NCBI GenBank assembly: GCA_017165825.1
Contig: CM029386.1
Coordinates: 11,986,682-12,050,681, forward strand
Direction of reading: 5' to 3'
Source: Hepsetus odoe
Lineage: Eukaryota; Chordata; Actinopteri; Characiformes; Hepsetidae
Length of the DNA: 64,000 nt
Every line of letters begins with the position of its first letter. Positions within the stretch are counted from its first letter, which is position 1. The notes beneath the pieces are model-generated. The model did not search any database, was not told where the DNA came from, and saw nothing but the letters and a program-made list of their open reading frames with translations. Both the position numbers and the translations under genes were made by a program. Shown piece after piece: positions 37,899 through 50,300 of this stretch.

Positions 37899-38782
37899 AC
37901 AACATTTGTTTTCCATTATTGATAATGGTTTGTGGCAAAATAACACAGTTGCTGAGTTTTGTACGAAACCCAAGAAAAAAAAAAAAAATTTTTTTGATCT
38001 ACAGCTGAAAGCGACCACATGGAATTTTCATTTCGAAAAATGATAGCTTCCATACAATAAGACAACCGAGATAGGGTGCAACACAAAAAGCTACCCCAAA
38101 ACCACACACTTACAAAAAGGGCACACAATCAATTTCAAAAAACCCTCACATTCCTTAGAAGTGTTCCCTGATCTAGGTTGGTCCCATCTCATCTCTTCCT
38201 CTTTTGTCTCGATCAAATAAGCATTTGCCTGAAGCAGTGCTAACAAGTAGGTGTTAATCATTGACAACATAAAAACCAAATATTGTGCATTTTATCCTAA
38301 AACTCAAATTTCTTTAAAAAAAACAAAACAAAAAAAAACAAAAAAGCAACGCCTTAAGTTGGTGAGCTGGTCACACGTCGACATAAAGCCATGCCTCGAT
38401 TGGTTGATAAAAATTTGGAAATGTCCACATCAAGGCCACACCCCCTTGTCCTTTGCCCTTTTCTGTGTCTATGCCAATAGCTGAGGCCAGCATCGAGGTA
38501 GCCCGCCATGGACACCAGATGGATCCAAGCGCCGAGTGTTAGAAGCATTCTTTCGGGTTGGAGAAGGGGGGGGCGATTCTTCTTCTGGCTGTTGGTGGAG
38601 GGTGATTTTAATTCCATCCAATACTGATGGCAGCTTTAGGTTTGCTCTTTTTTCAACATTTTTTTTCTCTTTTTTTCTTTCAACATTTCGGTTACAAAGT
38701 TATACAGCTAAAAGAAGTGAATGAAAAGAAGGCAATGCAGGGAAAAGGGGTGTGCACAGTGCATGATGGCGTCTTGGGGGCT

Positions 38783-39088
38783 TCATGATGATGCCTGCTT
38801 CTCCTGTTCAATGGCTGTGGAAGAAGAGGAAGAAGAATGAGATGCCACCATGACTACAGTCCACGCCCATTCTGTTCTGCAAGCATCTTGCACAATGGAG
38901 CTTGCCGAACACCAACAGCATGAGGCCTTCTGGCACTGCTGGACACGATTATGTAACGTAACGGTTCAAGTATGCGCTGCGGCCTTACTTTCTTTAGACG
39001 GCAGTGGGTTCTTCTCCTGGGTCTCCGTCTTCTTCAGCTTGCTCTTGTCGAAGCTGGTGACCTCATCAAGATTTGGTTTGTCAGACAT
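38783..39088 (-). CDS. Beta-thymosin (actin monomer-sequestering peptide)
   Basis: Two coding exons on the minus strand, 39,088-38,989 and 38,814-38,783, join in phase (AAA|GTAAGG donor, CCACAG acceptor) to give a 43-residue peptide. That is the family's usual length. It starts MSDKPNLDEV, carries the actin-binding LKKTETQ at residues 18-24, and ends TIEQEKQASS. Beta-thymosins bind G-actin one to one in the cytosol and buffer the monomer pool. The ATG lies 13 bases inside the exon, after the acceptor CTCTCTGCAG. A non-coding first exon (about 40,078-40,023) lies 0.9 kb upstream, the usual architecture of vertebrate thymosin genes. The paralogue (tmsb, tmsb1, tmsb2 or tmsb4x type) cannot be fixed by eye. 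It is head to head with pwp2. Confidence 0.95.
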
Positions 39089-40022
39089 GATTGTTGAGAG
39101 TCTGCAGAGAGACAAAAAAGAAAACACAAGCACATGCATAAATATCCAGATCTTGTTCCGAGTACCCCCCCCAACCACCCAAAGAGGGGTCCTTCCTTCT
39201 GAACTGCCTGTGGCTGTGAAGATATGGAGCTCTTTTGTTCTGCAAGACCCAGGGAGTGTGTGGGGGGGAGGGGGAGGAGGGGGGAGGGTTTGCAGCATGC
39301 CCTGTTGATTTCACTGACCATTGCCACACTGAATAAAAACCCCACCCTTTCTCTATGGCGCCCAAAGGAGAAAAACTGCCCCAAAAAATGACCATTTACA
39401 TAACAATACCACTTCCCACGCGAGGAGGAGCCCAAGGGGAACTGATCTGGAGGGGGAAAGGGGCGTTATGCTGCGAAAAAAAAGGCAGATCGTGTGCTTT
39501 TATTGAGATTCTATAGAATTTGGAAAACGTCCAGACATTCGGTGGGACCGTCCACGTGCGTGCACGAAGATTTGAGCGGACCACCGCCCTAACCCACTGC
39601 TTCTCCTCCAGCAGTCCCAGCGCTTTAAAATCGCCCTCCAAACGCCAAGCGTTGCACAGTGCATCGCCTTCACAGCCGTTTCAGCACAATTACAGCGCCT
39701 GCAGAGCCCCGCCGCTGAATATCGGCTCCGCAGCACAAAGGGGCGGAAACAAAGGACATGTGTCAGAGTTCCTCTCGCGCGCCAAAAAAAAAAAGTCACT
39801 AATGTCACACGTTACCAGCAAAAAAGTGCACCCAAAAAATAAACGCAGGCAAACTTATAACGGCTTACAATTTCCTCCGATATGTTCAAAGCCACTCTGC
39901 TGGTGAGATGAGACCGATGGGATCCGTTTGCAACAGCAATGGAATGGATGTATTGTTTGTTATGAAAGAGAAGAGGATGGTGATGTAAATGAATGTAAAG
40001 AAATGATATCCTATAGGCATAC

Positions 40023-40078
40023 CTGGGCAGACAGGTTAGCGTTGACAATCTCCGTTAGTTCTTCGTTGCAGCACTGTG
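40023..40078 (-). other. Non-coding first exon of the beta-thymosin gene
   Basis: Inferred 5' UTR exon. Its end is a good donor (CTGCCCAG|GTATGC at 40,023/40,022). Its start is placed about 25 bases below the TATA box. The intron to the coding exon runs 40,022-39,102. The transcription start is approximate. Confidence 0.6.
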
Positions 40079-40100
40079 GCGCACCAATGCGCAAGCGCAG

Positions 40101-40140
40101 CATTTATACCGAGCGCTATGCAAATGACGCCATGACGTCA
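40101..40140 (-). promoter_or_regulatory. Beta-thymosin core promoter: TATA, octamer, CRE
   Basis: On the minus strand TATAAAT occupies 40,108-40,102. Just upstream are an octamer motif (ATGCAAAT, 40,118-40,125 on the plus strand) and a perfect palindromic CRE, TGACGTCA (40,133-40,140), with a CRE half-site TGACG at 40,125-40,129. The compact arrangement and correct distance to the non-coding exon support a TATA-type, cAMP/CREB- and POU-responsive promoter. Factor binding is inference. Confidence 0.65.
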
Positions 40141-40598
40141 GGCCCCGGTTCCCCCTCGAACGGGAAGCGGTGAGTTCAGACAAAGACGGGATTCAAGACT
40201 TATCCACGAACACACACCGATTCAAGCGCAGATAAACCTTTCAGGTAATCTGCTCCGAAACTGATCGGTCCAAACAGTGATTAGCGGCTGAACTGTTAGG
40301 AATCATTTCAGGTCTTCTGTTTGAAAGACTCGAGGAGGCGCAATGGCGCCCCCTCGCGGCCGATAAGCGACTCACCCGAGAGCGGAGACGCCTAGACTGG
40401 GTTCAAAATACCTCCATACCTCCACTACTCACTGAGATTTGCTCAGCTTTTAAAATAAAAAAAAAGTTCTCATTTGTTTTTCTGTATTATTTGAAAACAT
40501 ATAAGACTTTAATGCAGGCGTTTAATCTATATATATATATAAACTATTATATATATAAAATGCAATATATTACTTTCCCTATCAATCAATCAGTTATT

Positions 40599-40599
40599 C

Positions 40600-40631
<32 letters not shown>

Positions 40632-40830
40632 GTCTGTCTGTCTGTGTCTCTAGCTATCTGTCTGTCTGTCTGACTGTCTATCTCTCTGTCTTTCTATCTG
40701 TCTATCTATCTATCAATCTGTCTGTCTCTATCTGTCTGTCTATCTGTCCATCTATATTTATTAACATGCCAGCAGAAGGATGTCTGTCTGTCTGTCTGGC
40801 TGGCTGGCTGTCTATCTGTCTATCTATATT
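40599..40830. repeat. (TATC)n/(TCTG)n microsatellite
   Basis: Compound tetranucleotide array between the divergent thymosin and pwp2 promoters. Perfect TATC units come first, then mixed TCTG, TATC and GGCT units. Confidence 0.95.
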
Positions 40831-41239
40831 TATTTACACACACACCAGCTGAAGGATATCATATAATAACAGGAGTGTGATGCGTGTATGCTGTGTGCTG
40901 CAGTGTGTACTGGGATGCTGACTGAATAATGAAGAGGAGAATAGAAATTCAGATGATAACATTAGTATTACATATTCTTAAAATAGAACTGAAGTGTGCA
41001 GACTTTAAGAGGGCTTTATGTACAACACGGATATACAGTCAAATATACAGAAAAAGATAGGTGGCTTTATAAAATATGCAGCGGTTGTAGAAATATGCAA
41101 TTGATGTATTTACAATATACAATACGATGACATCTGGGAGGCTTAGCCTTGTCTGTTGTCTTTGAAATTAGTGAATAAATACATGGGGACTTTTATACCC
41201 GGACTTTTATTTTGAAGCTCTGATCCGGAAGCTCCGTAC

Positions 41240-41331
41240 ATGAGCTACACATGTGCGTCTCCTGGAGGAGAAACATCGGTCTTTCTGCAACATGTGGACT
41301 CGGTACTGAAGTCTTCTGAAGAATAATGTAA
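41240..41331 (+). promoter_or_regulatory. Upstream ORFs in the inferred pwp2 leader
   Basis: Ahead of the pwp2 ATG at 41,360, an upstream ORF runs 41,240-41,326 (28 codons plus TAA). Its stop overlaps by one base a minimal start-stop ATGTAA at 41,326-41,331. A five-codon uORF at about 41,292 lies in another frame. These matter only if transcription starts upstream of 41,240, which cannot be shown from sequence alone. Confidence 0.4.
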
Positions 41332-41359
41332 AGATTTGAAAGCCACTGGTGAAGTCAAC

Positions 41360-44300
41360 ATGAAGTTTGCCTACAAGGTGCGTGTGTTGCGCTTTAAACA
41401 CCTCTGTTTTATCTTTACGTGACATTTTATCGAGCGTGGTAGAAATAAGAGCAGCTGAAACCGATGGAGACATCCTAGAACACGTTTAGCCAAAAGACAC
41501 TTTCCTGTTTTTTCTCTCCAGTTTTCCAACCTACTGGGAGCTGTTTATCGACGTGGGAACCTTTCATTTTCTAAAGATGGCAACTCGGTCATCAGTCCTG
41601 TTGGAAATCGCATCTCTGTTTTCGATCTGAAAAAGTGAGTATCAGCCTCCCATCCGCCCCCGCGCTCATCTACTAATTACTGAATTTATCACACTGTATG
41701 TCATTTTCTGACACTGAAAAGCAGCGAGCATGATTACCCCGTGAATACCGTTTAAACCCATGACTATCTGCTGAAGTCAGATCAGGTATAAGGTAGATCC
41801 GAGTTTTATGTAGTATGTAAGCATTGCCCAGGTGAACAGCACTGTCCCTTAATTGGATACTAAGCTTTAAAAAGCAAGACTCTTTGAATCAGTTGTTTTT
41901 GTGAGGACATGAAAAGCAATGCATTTGATCACACCCACCTGCTAGACATGCAGGAGTTATAAGTGTGTCTGCTGACAAGCTGACCTCCAGGAAAAAGCAA
42001 AAAAAATCATTTCATTTCAGCTTCATTTAGTGTGAACCCTCAGATTAACATATTTATCAATATATGTCTGACTGTTTCATGCAGATGTGACAGAGATGAA
42101 TAAACATTTGCAGCATTTTACTTCATTTGTCTTCTGCTTCTGTTATCCCAGCAATAAATCCGAGACCCTGCCGGTGAACACCAAAAAGAACATTGCCTGT
42201 GTCGGTCTGTCGCCTGATGGGAACCTGGCCGTACTTGTTGATGAAGGTATCTGTGATTCTAAGTGACCCTCACTAAGTTTGTGAGGTGTTTTCTTTAAGG
42301 TGAATGAGGAGACGGCAGCCAGGACTGTTGTGTCATTATTCTGCGGTGATGTTACTGTGATGGGCAGCGGTGGCCTAGCGGTTAGGGCGTTAGCCACATG
42401 ATCGGATGATCGGGGGTTCGAACCCCTTCCCAGTAGGTTGCCCTGAGGTACCCTTGAGCAAGGTGCCATCCCCATCACTGCTCCCCGGGCGCTTTCAATA
42501 GCTGCCCACTGCTGCACATGTGTGTATGGGTGAAATGCAGAGAACGAATTTCCATGGGGAATAATTCGTGGGATTATAAATAAAGGATTATTATTATTAT
42601 TAATATTATTATGTTTTTGCAGATGGAGCGGCGATACTGGTCAGCTTGGTGACTCGGGCTGTACTTTACCATCATCACTTCCACAAACCTGTTAATAGCA
42701 TCTCCTTCTCTCCTGATGGCCGGTCAGTAGTTGGTCAGAAATACGCACAAACTACCAGCAGTATAAACTGGTTGTTTTTCTAATGCATATACTGTAAGTA
42801 TTAATATCGCACTGATATTATGTGCTCTCTACAGGAGGTTTGTGGTTACTAAAGAAAATGTGGCTCTGATGTATAACGCTCCTGGAAAGAACCGAGAGTT
42901 TAACGCATTTGTTCTGGATAAAAGTTTTTATGGACCCTACGATGAGACAACCTGCATTGACTGGACAGTTGATTCCAAGTATGTATGCTGATTTAAGGAC
43001 ACCTGCATTTGTGAAAATGTTTTCATAGATTTTCATGTTATATGCACCTTTTAAAAAAGGGGGACAAAAGTACTGAACTACCTTCCGCTCTCTCTTGTTG
43101 ACATTTATACACTTTTGAGGATATAAAAGGCCAGAAGTTTTCCAAGTTCAGAAGTTTCTGAGAATTACCTATACACTCCAAGGGACGTTTGCTTATCTGA
43201 ATAATCTGTGCTTTGCTGTCTCAGGTGCTTTGCAGTGGGCAGTAAAGACATGTCCACGTGGATATTTGGAGCGGAACGATGGGCTAATCTCATCTATTAC
43301 TCTCTCGGGGGCCATAAAGATGTCATTGTGGGCTGCTTCTTCGAGAAGGACAGCCTAGATGTAAGTGTGAAGTGTTTTTTTACTTGAGAAAAAGGATGGC
43401 CAGCGGGCAGTTTGTGCAGTAAATAAAAGCAGAAATAATCGAAACAGAATTTGATGGTGGCAGCTAAGAGTGAGGAATTTAAGGAGCCAGAATTACCGAT
43501 CATGCTATTGATAGTGGAGTTTGACTTCTTCATAGTACAATGTAGTGCATGTGTAGCTGTTTCAGAATCATCCTATTTGTAGTTCTGTGGAGGGTATACA
43601 AGGGCTGTCTGGATACTTTTGGAAATGGGGTGTATTTTCATTGTATCACATTGGTGTGAATTGATGTGGGGTTGTTTCTGTTGCACCAGTTGTACACTGT
43701 GAGCCAGGATGGCACTCTGTGTGTGTGGGAGAGTGACACAGAGCTGGACGGTTTAAGGAAAGGTCCTAAATACTCCGAACGAAAGAAACTTGAGGAAGAA
43801 AGGAAAAGAAGGGCCGAAGAAGAGGCTGAAGATGAAGATGATGAAATCGAGCAGCTTGGAGAGGACGGTGAGCTGAGGGGGGAGGTGATTAAAGGGAGTG
43901 CAGTTGCACCTAAAGAAGCGGAGGGCATCAAGAATGTCCGTTACAAGCAGAAAAGCAAGTAAGTGGCTGACAGCAAGTACAAAATGGCTTCAATAATAAC
44001 AAATGATTGCGCTTTTTTTTTTTCTCTTGAATCAGTGTTTTCGTCTCTTGTTTTGGCTCGTGAAATATTTGTAATGAACTTTCAAATGTTTTACTGTATA
44101 ATCACTTTTAATTGCATAAACAATTACTGCGTAGTTACAGTGTGTTACATTGAAAATTCAGTTTGTATCCTTGCAAATAAGTTCGTAGTTTCACTTTTCA
44201 TCTCCTTTTTTTTTTTTTTTTTCTTTCAATGATTTGCCAAAAAGTAATGTATATAAAGTTACTGGTGTATCACATAAGGTATAAAGTTTTTTTTTTTTTA

Positions 44301-47300
44301 CCTTTTAGTAATAAAAAATACCTGTGACTCTTTTGCAACAGACACTTTTTCAACAAGGAGGGTGACTTTAACAACCTGACAGCTGCAGCTTTCCACAAGA
44401 ACACACACATCCTGGTAACGGGCTTTGCCTCAGGAGCCTTTCATCTTCATGAGCTGCCTGATTTTGACCTCATTCACTCACTCAGGTTGCCCTTCAGTCA
44501 TACTATGATTATACTTTCCTTTCACTACACATATTAAAGAGATAGTATGGCTTAATGTCAAGCGTACAGAATTTGCCTCTCTTACTCCAAATGTAGTCGA
44601 TTGGCCAAGACACATTTTTGCTTCTTTAGTTTGCGCTTGTCTGAGGTCTGTGTATAAGCTTTTATCACTTGTTAGCAAGATTAGGCAGCTCCAGTGCAAA
44701 ACTGAAGAGGTAAACACTTTGACATCTAGCATGTCTTGGCTGATTAGCTACATTTTAGCTCATTTTTGTTCTGATCTGTAATTGTTTATTAAGAACTTTG
44801 CTTGTGTAGTGTTACTATAGTTTTTTTATTATTTTTTTTTTATATAATAACTTCATTGTTAACGTTGTCTAATGTTCTCATCAGTATATCAGATCAGAGG
44901 ATTTCAACTATATCTATAAACCCCACTGGAGACTGGATTGGCTTTGGCTGTTCAGGTGCAGTGAATATAGAACTATTCTGTCTGTAACAAGAGCATGAGG
45001 TCAAAAAGACTTGTAGGTGACATTTTATGTTAAATTGGCTGCTTGTTATTAAAGGTCTTGGACAGCTGCTGGTTTGGGAGTGGCAGAGTGAATCTTATGT
45101 GTTTAAGCAGCAAGGCCATTTCAACAACATGGCCTCTCTGGCCTACTCTCCTGATGGACAATACCTGGCAACCGGAGGAGACGATGGGAAGGTGAGTTTA
45201 TGTACTGTTTTGTCAAATCTGGATGAAATCTGTGAGACTTCTTTGTGCTGCCCAATAGATGTTCTCCTCTTCTTGTTGGTTATTAGCCTCTTAGTGTGCA
45301 GTCATGTCCAAACCATTCTTTAATCATGAAGCAGTGAAATGGACAGTGGCAGAGGACATTCTGTTTTTTTTTGTACTGGGAGCATGTGTCCAAAAGAGAA
45401 AGAAAAAAGTGAACCACAACAAAATTAGACCTCTGCATTTAACCCCTGCTGCATGGTGTTTGTGTGCATGGGTTAAATGCAGAGGTCTAATTTTGTTGTG
45501 GTTCACTGTGTGGTGTGCTGTGACCTCGCAATGATGAATAGTCACCTTCACTTTTAAACTCCATACTATTATAGATGTTTTCTCCCTGACTGTTTTCTCC
45601 CTGATGCTAAAAGCCAATCCAGTTATGTTATAGGGATACATTTTTCTATTTGAGATATTAGCTGGATTCATTTATTTGTCCTATCATTTACTGAATTATT
45701 TTTGGCCTGTATAATGCCTTGACTAATTTTTTTTCAGGTGAAAGTGTGGAGCACCAACAGCGGCCTGTGCTTCGTCACTTTCACAGAGCACACAAGCAGC
45801 ATCACTAATGTCACCTTCACCAGCAGTGGCTTTGTGGTGGTCAGCGCCTCTTTGGACGGCACTGTTCGTGCATTTGACCTGCATAGGTAATCTTCCTCTG
45901 TGCGGTTACTGACAAGTTTCGCACATTGTTATATGAATAAAATGGAAGCTAAATAGCTGAAAACTATGGAACCTAAATTTGTATCCATGTATTTCTTTAT
46001 TTTATTAGGAAAGAATCACTAGAAATGTGGTAGAAGCTGGTTTCTACCTTTACCATTTTTCTGTCCATTCTCAGGTATCGTAACTTCCGCACAATGACCT
46101 CTCCTCGACCAGCTCAGTTTTCCTCGCTAGCAGTGGATGTGAGTGGAGAACTGGTGTGTGCTGGAGCTCAGGACTCGTTTGAGATCTTTCTGTGGTCTAT
46201 GCAGACAGGACGTCTACTGGAGGTCTGCCTGAGCTTAATTCCATTTTATTTAATTTATTTTAAAGGAAACAATGCTGATCTAACACTGATGATCAAATAG
46301 TAAGTATGATTAAGAATTAAATTTTAAGTTTAGATGTTAGCAGAACAGTGGTCTGTATTTTGTTTATATATATATATATATATATATATAACAAGTGTGT
46401 GTGTGCTTTTATGGCAGGTGTTGAGTGGCCATGAGGGACCAGTCAGTTCCCTCAGCTTCAGTCCAGTACAGTCCGTGCTGGCCAGTGCGTCGTGGGACAA
46501 GACAGTCAGACTCTGGGACATGCTGGACAGCTGGCAGACCCGAGAGGTACTACGTTTGGCCTCTGATGGTAAGCTGTTTGCTAATTGAACTCATTTAATT
46601 GCTTATTTAATTTGGTGACGAGATTCAGTTATTCACTTCACCTAACATGGATTGCAAGGAACTTTGATTAGCTGTAAATTTAACCTTAGTAATGTACATA
46701 TATGTGTAGAGAACAGGTTATAACAGCCATACATGTATAGAATAACAATATAATACATGATATTAATTGTTGTTTGTGTAATATCCATTAAGCCTTGTGT
46801 TCTCAGTATTAGGGAAAGCGGCCGTGTTTATCATCTCAATCATTGTGATGAAGAAACACATTTTTAGCTCCCAAGTAGTTGAAACAAAAGAGAATGATAT
46901 TTTAAATGGCAACACATGCAGATGAGAATGGGAAACATAGAAATTCATTTCATGTAAATTGTTGCTTTCTGTGCTTGGGGAGTCTAGTGACTCTCAGAAG
47001 ATCCAGCAGTGCCGAGCACATGGCTATGTCAGTAGAGTGCAGACATAAAAACACAACCAGAAAGTTAAAGTGACAATTTGTTATTGTGAGCACATCACTC
47101 TGAGAACCACAACAAAATGCATTCTCTGCATTTAACCCGTACACACACATGCAGGAGGGAACAGCCATATCCAGTGCCCAGGGAACAGTGATGTGGATAG
47201 TACTTTGCTCAAGGGTACCTCAGAGAAACCTAATGGTCTGGGAGTTGAACACAATCTTCTCCTCCTGGTGCCTACTGCCTAACCACTAGGCCTCTGTTTT

Positions 47301-50300
47301 ACCAGCAGCTCTGGGAAATTTAGGAATAATATAACATGCTGACGGTTCAGGAATACTTAGTTGATCAATACTAAGTGACTGCATGACTGGTCTCTTTTAA
47401 TAGAGGGAGAGAATAAGAGTTTTGCAAAGAAAAGAGAGGACACTGTGCAGAGTATATGTCATTTTGAGCAGGATGAATATTTCCAGTATTAATCCACTTT
47501 CTCCACATCAGGTTTGATGGTGACATATCGTCCAGATGGTCAGGAGTTGGCGGTGGCCACACTGGATGGAGAAATCACGTTCTGGAACCCTCAGGCGGCA
47601 ACCCAGACTGGCTCCATCACCGGCCGCCATGACCTTCAGATGGGTCGCAAAGAGACTGACAAGATCACTGCCAAGCAGTCAGCTAAGGGCAAGTGAGTAT
47701 ATGATGTACTTCAGGCTCTTCAGCAGAAAGTGTACTGTAGAGCCTTGTTATTAGAGACCAACTTCATTAATGGGTTAATGGATTCAAAGGCTGTAGATGT
47801 TTAGATATAGTTTCTCTAGTTGGAGGACTGTTAACTATAGAGCCTCATGGTCATGAGCTTGATTTAGATTTTTTTTTCCAGCAGTGAGTAACTCCATTGA
47901 AATTTTGCAGGGCCTTCACTTCACTGTGTTATTCTGCGGATGGTGAGTCCATTTTGGCTGGCGGGCGGTCAAAATTTGTCTGCATCTACAACATCAAGGA
48001 GCAGATCCTCATGAAGAAGTTTGAAATCTCCTGCAATTTGTCCCTGGATGCTATGGAGGTTTAAATTCATCTGCTCATAATGAAGTTTCACCTTAATGGA
48101 TCTGAGGGATGTTTTGAAGAACAAATGTGCCTCTACATATGTGATCTTCTGACCCTTAATACACTTTTATATATCCAGGAGTTCCTGGACAGGCGTAAGA
48201 TGACAGAGTTTGGTAGCCTAGCACTAGTGGATGAGGGTGCAGGAGATGGAGACGGAGTTGAAATCAGCCTTCCTGGGGTCAGGAGAGGTAAGAGGGGCAA
48301 GAAGTCTTTTATTATTAAAACTTCACTGTACCATCTAAATATAATTTTATAATTATATATTTAATAGCATATTTATGGGTTGTATTTAAATTTGATTAAG
48401 TGCATTCTGTATTAGTGGGTTTCAGTCTGCACCTTTTTTTTTTTTTTTTGTTACAGCATCACAAATGAGGAAAAAATGCTAAAACTGCACCTTCTAATGA
48501 ATAAGTTATGCTGTGAATAAGTAAGATGTTGCATATTAATTTTACCTGTCGTTGCCTCTTGCAGGTGATATGAGTTCACGCCACTTTAAGCCAGAGATTC
48601 GTATCACATCTCTGCGCTTCTCACCCACTGGTGAGTAATGTTTAGACTTGAGGTTATAAGATTATTTGTCAAAATGATCTGTATGTATTTAAGATGTACC
48701 ATGTTTAAACCTATTTGATGTTCAAAACCTTTCATCTTGTTTTCTTTCCTTTAACTTTCATCACTGTGGGGTGAAAAACCCAATTTTTCCACTATCCTAC
48801 AACGAGGTTTCATCTTTCTGTACTTTACGAACAACTTTACAAATTTATTATATGATTCATTTAACAATTATCATATTCACCATTTAAAAGAAAAAAGCAC
48901 CATACCACAAAATCCATGCACTCTTTGGGTAAATAATTTAGTTTACAGCGGGCAGTAACAGCGGGCCGATGAGTCTGAGTAAACAGTGTTTTACCTTTAC
49001 CGTGTATTATTTTGATCATATAAAAATGAACATACTTTTCAGTAGTGTAAACTAATAGTAAGAAGATTAATAAATGTAATGACATTATCCAGTGTGAAAT
49101 AATCATATTTGTAATAATAATAATGATACATAGATTAGGAAGACACTTAGAGACCTAAATGATAGGTCTGGGTTTACACATGTGTGTTGGAATGATTATA
49201 CACGCAATAGGTTTGGAAAATTGAGTAAATATGTATAAATATTCTTTACTCCTGAAACAGGGCGCAGCTGGGCAGCTGCCTCTACTGAAGGTTTGCTTAT
49301 CTACTCCCTGGACACTTCGATGGTGTTCGACCCGTATGACCTCGATATGGATATTACACCCACCAGCATACGTCGCCAACTCAAGAAGAAGGAATGGGCG
49401 TCGGCCATTGTTTTAGCTTTCCGTCTGAATGAAGCCTCCCTGACTGGAGAGGTGCTGGAGGCAGTGCCTTTTGACCAAGGCAAGTAGCCTTCATAAAAAA
49501 AAAAATAAAAAAAAAACTCAATCCTAACTAGACTGTAGATTGCTATTAAAAGTACTGGTTACTGTACTTAAGAAAAAAAAAATTAACTATGAGATAGTAG
49601 TATATAATTATTCTGCATACAAAAACACATCAGAATAAATGCAATTTATTCATTTAAAACACCAGAGTAGCTGGATGGTGGCAGTCACATCACTATTTGG
49701 TTAAACTTAAGTCATTTTGCTGATGGACTTTTGTTGACCTTCATCAGGGCAGTATCAGTTGCAATATGAAATGATTGCAATAGGGCTATAAATAAAGCAT
49801 GAACCAGGAAATGTAATGTGATTTAATGTAATGATAATTTTAATAAGGGGGGGAGAGACGATCTGATTAATATTAGAAGTATGCTCATGCCAAGACTGAA
49901 CTATCATTCATCTGTGGTCTCAAGTCTATGTAGAGAACAGTTTCCTTTTTGAAGCTGAATTGAATGTAATAAAGAGGCTGTTTGTGGAATTTTGCCTGTA
50001 TTTTTATTTGATTTTTTTTCTATTTTGATATCATAGTGCCAGTGGTGTCTAGTTCCCTACCAGACGTATATGTGGAGAAGCTGCTAGACTTTGTGGCTTC
50101 ATCCCTGGAGAAGTCCAGACACCTGCATTTCTATCTCACTTGGGCCCAGAACCTCCTGACCTTACATGGGCAGAAGCTCAAGAACAGGTTGGGAGAACAC
50201 ACATTATATTTCTCTGTATGTTTCTGAGAAAGCTTGCTTGAACCCCAGGAACATTCAGAAAAGATTATAAATGTGACTGTAAATTTAAAGAGTAGGCTTA

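Noticed and set aside
39034..39435. Long minus-strand frames overlapping the thymosin coding exon
   Set aside because: They are other frames or intron read-through; the spliced 43-residue thymosin explains the locus.
42362..42440. tRNA gene
   Set aside because: It has A and B boxes but no closing acceptor stem, and it continues into the SINE body; repeated copies share the whole 250 bases.
49484..49485. A canonical GT donor for pwp2 intron 18
   Set aside because: It shifts the frame and gives a stop five codons into exon 19; the upstream GC donor preserves conserved sequence.
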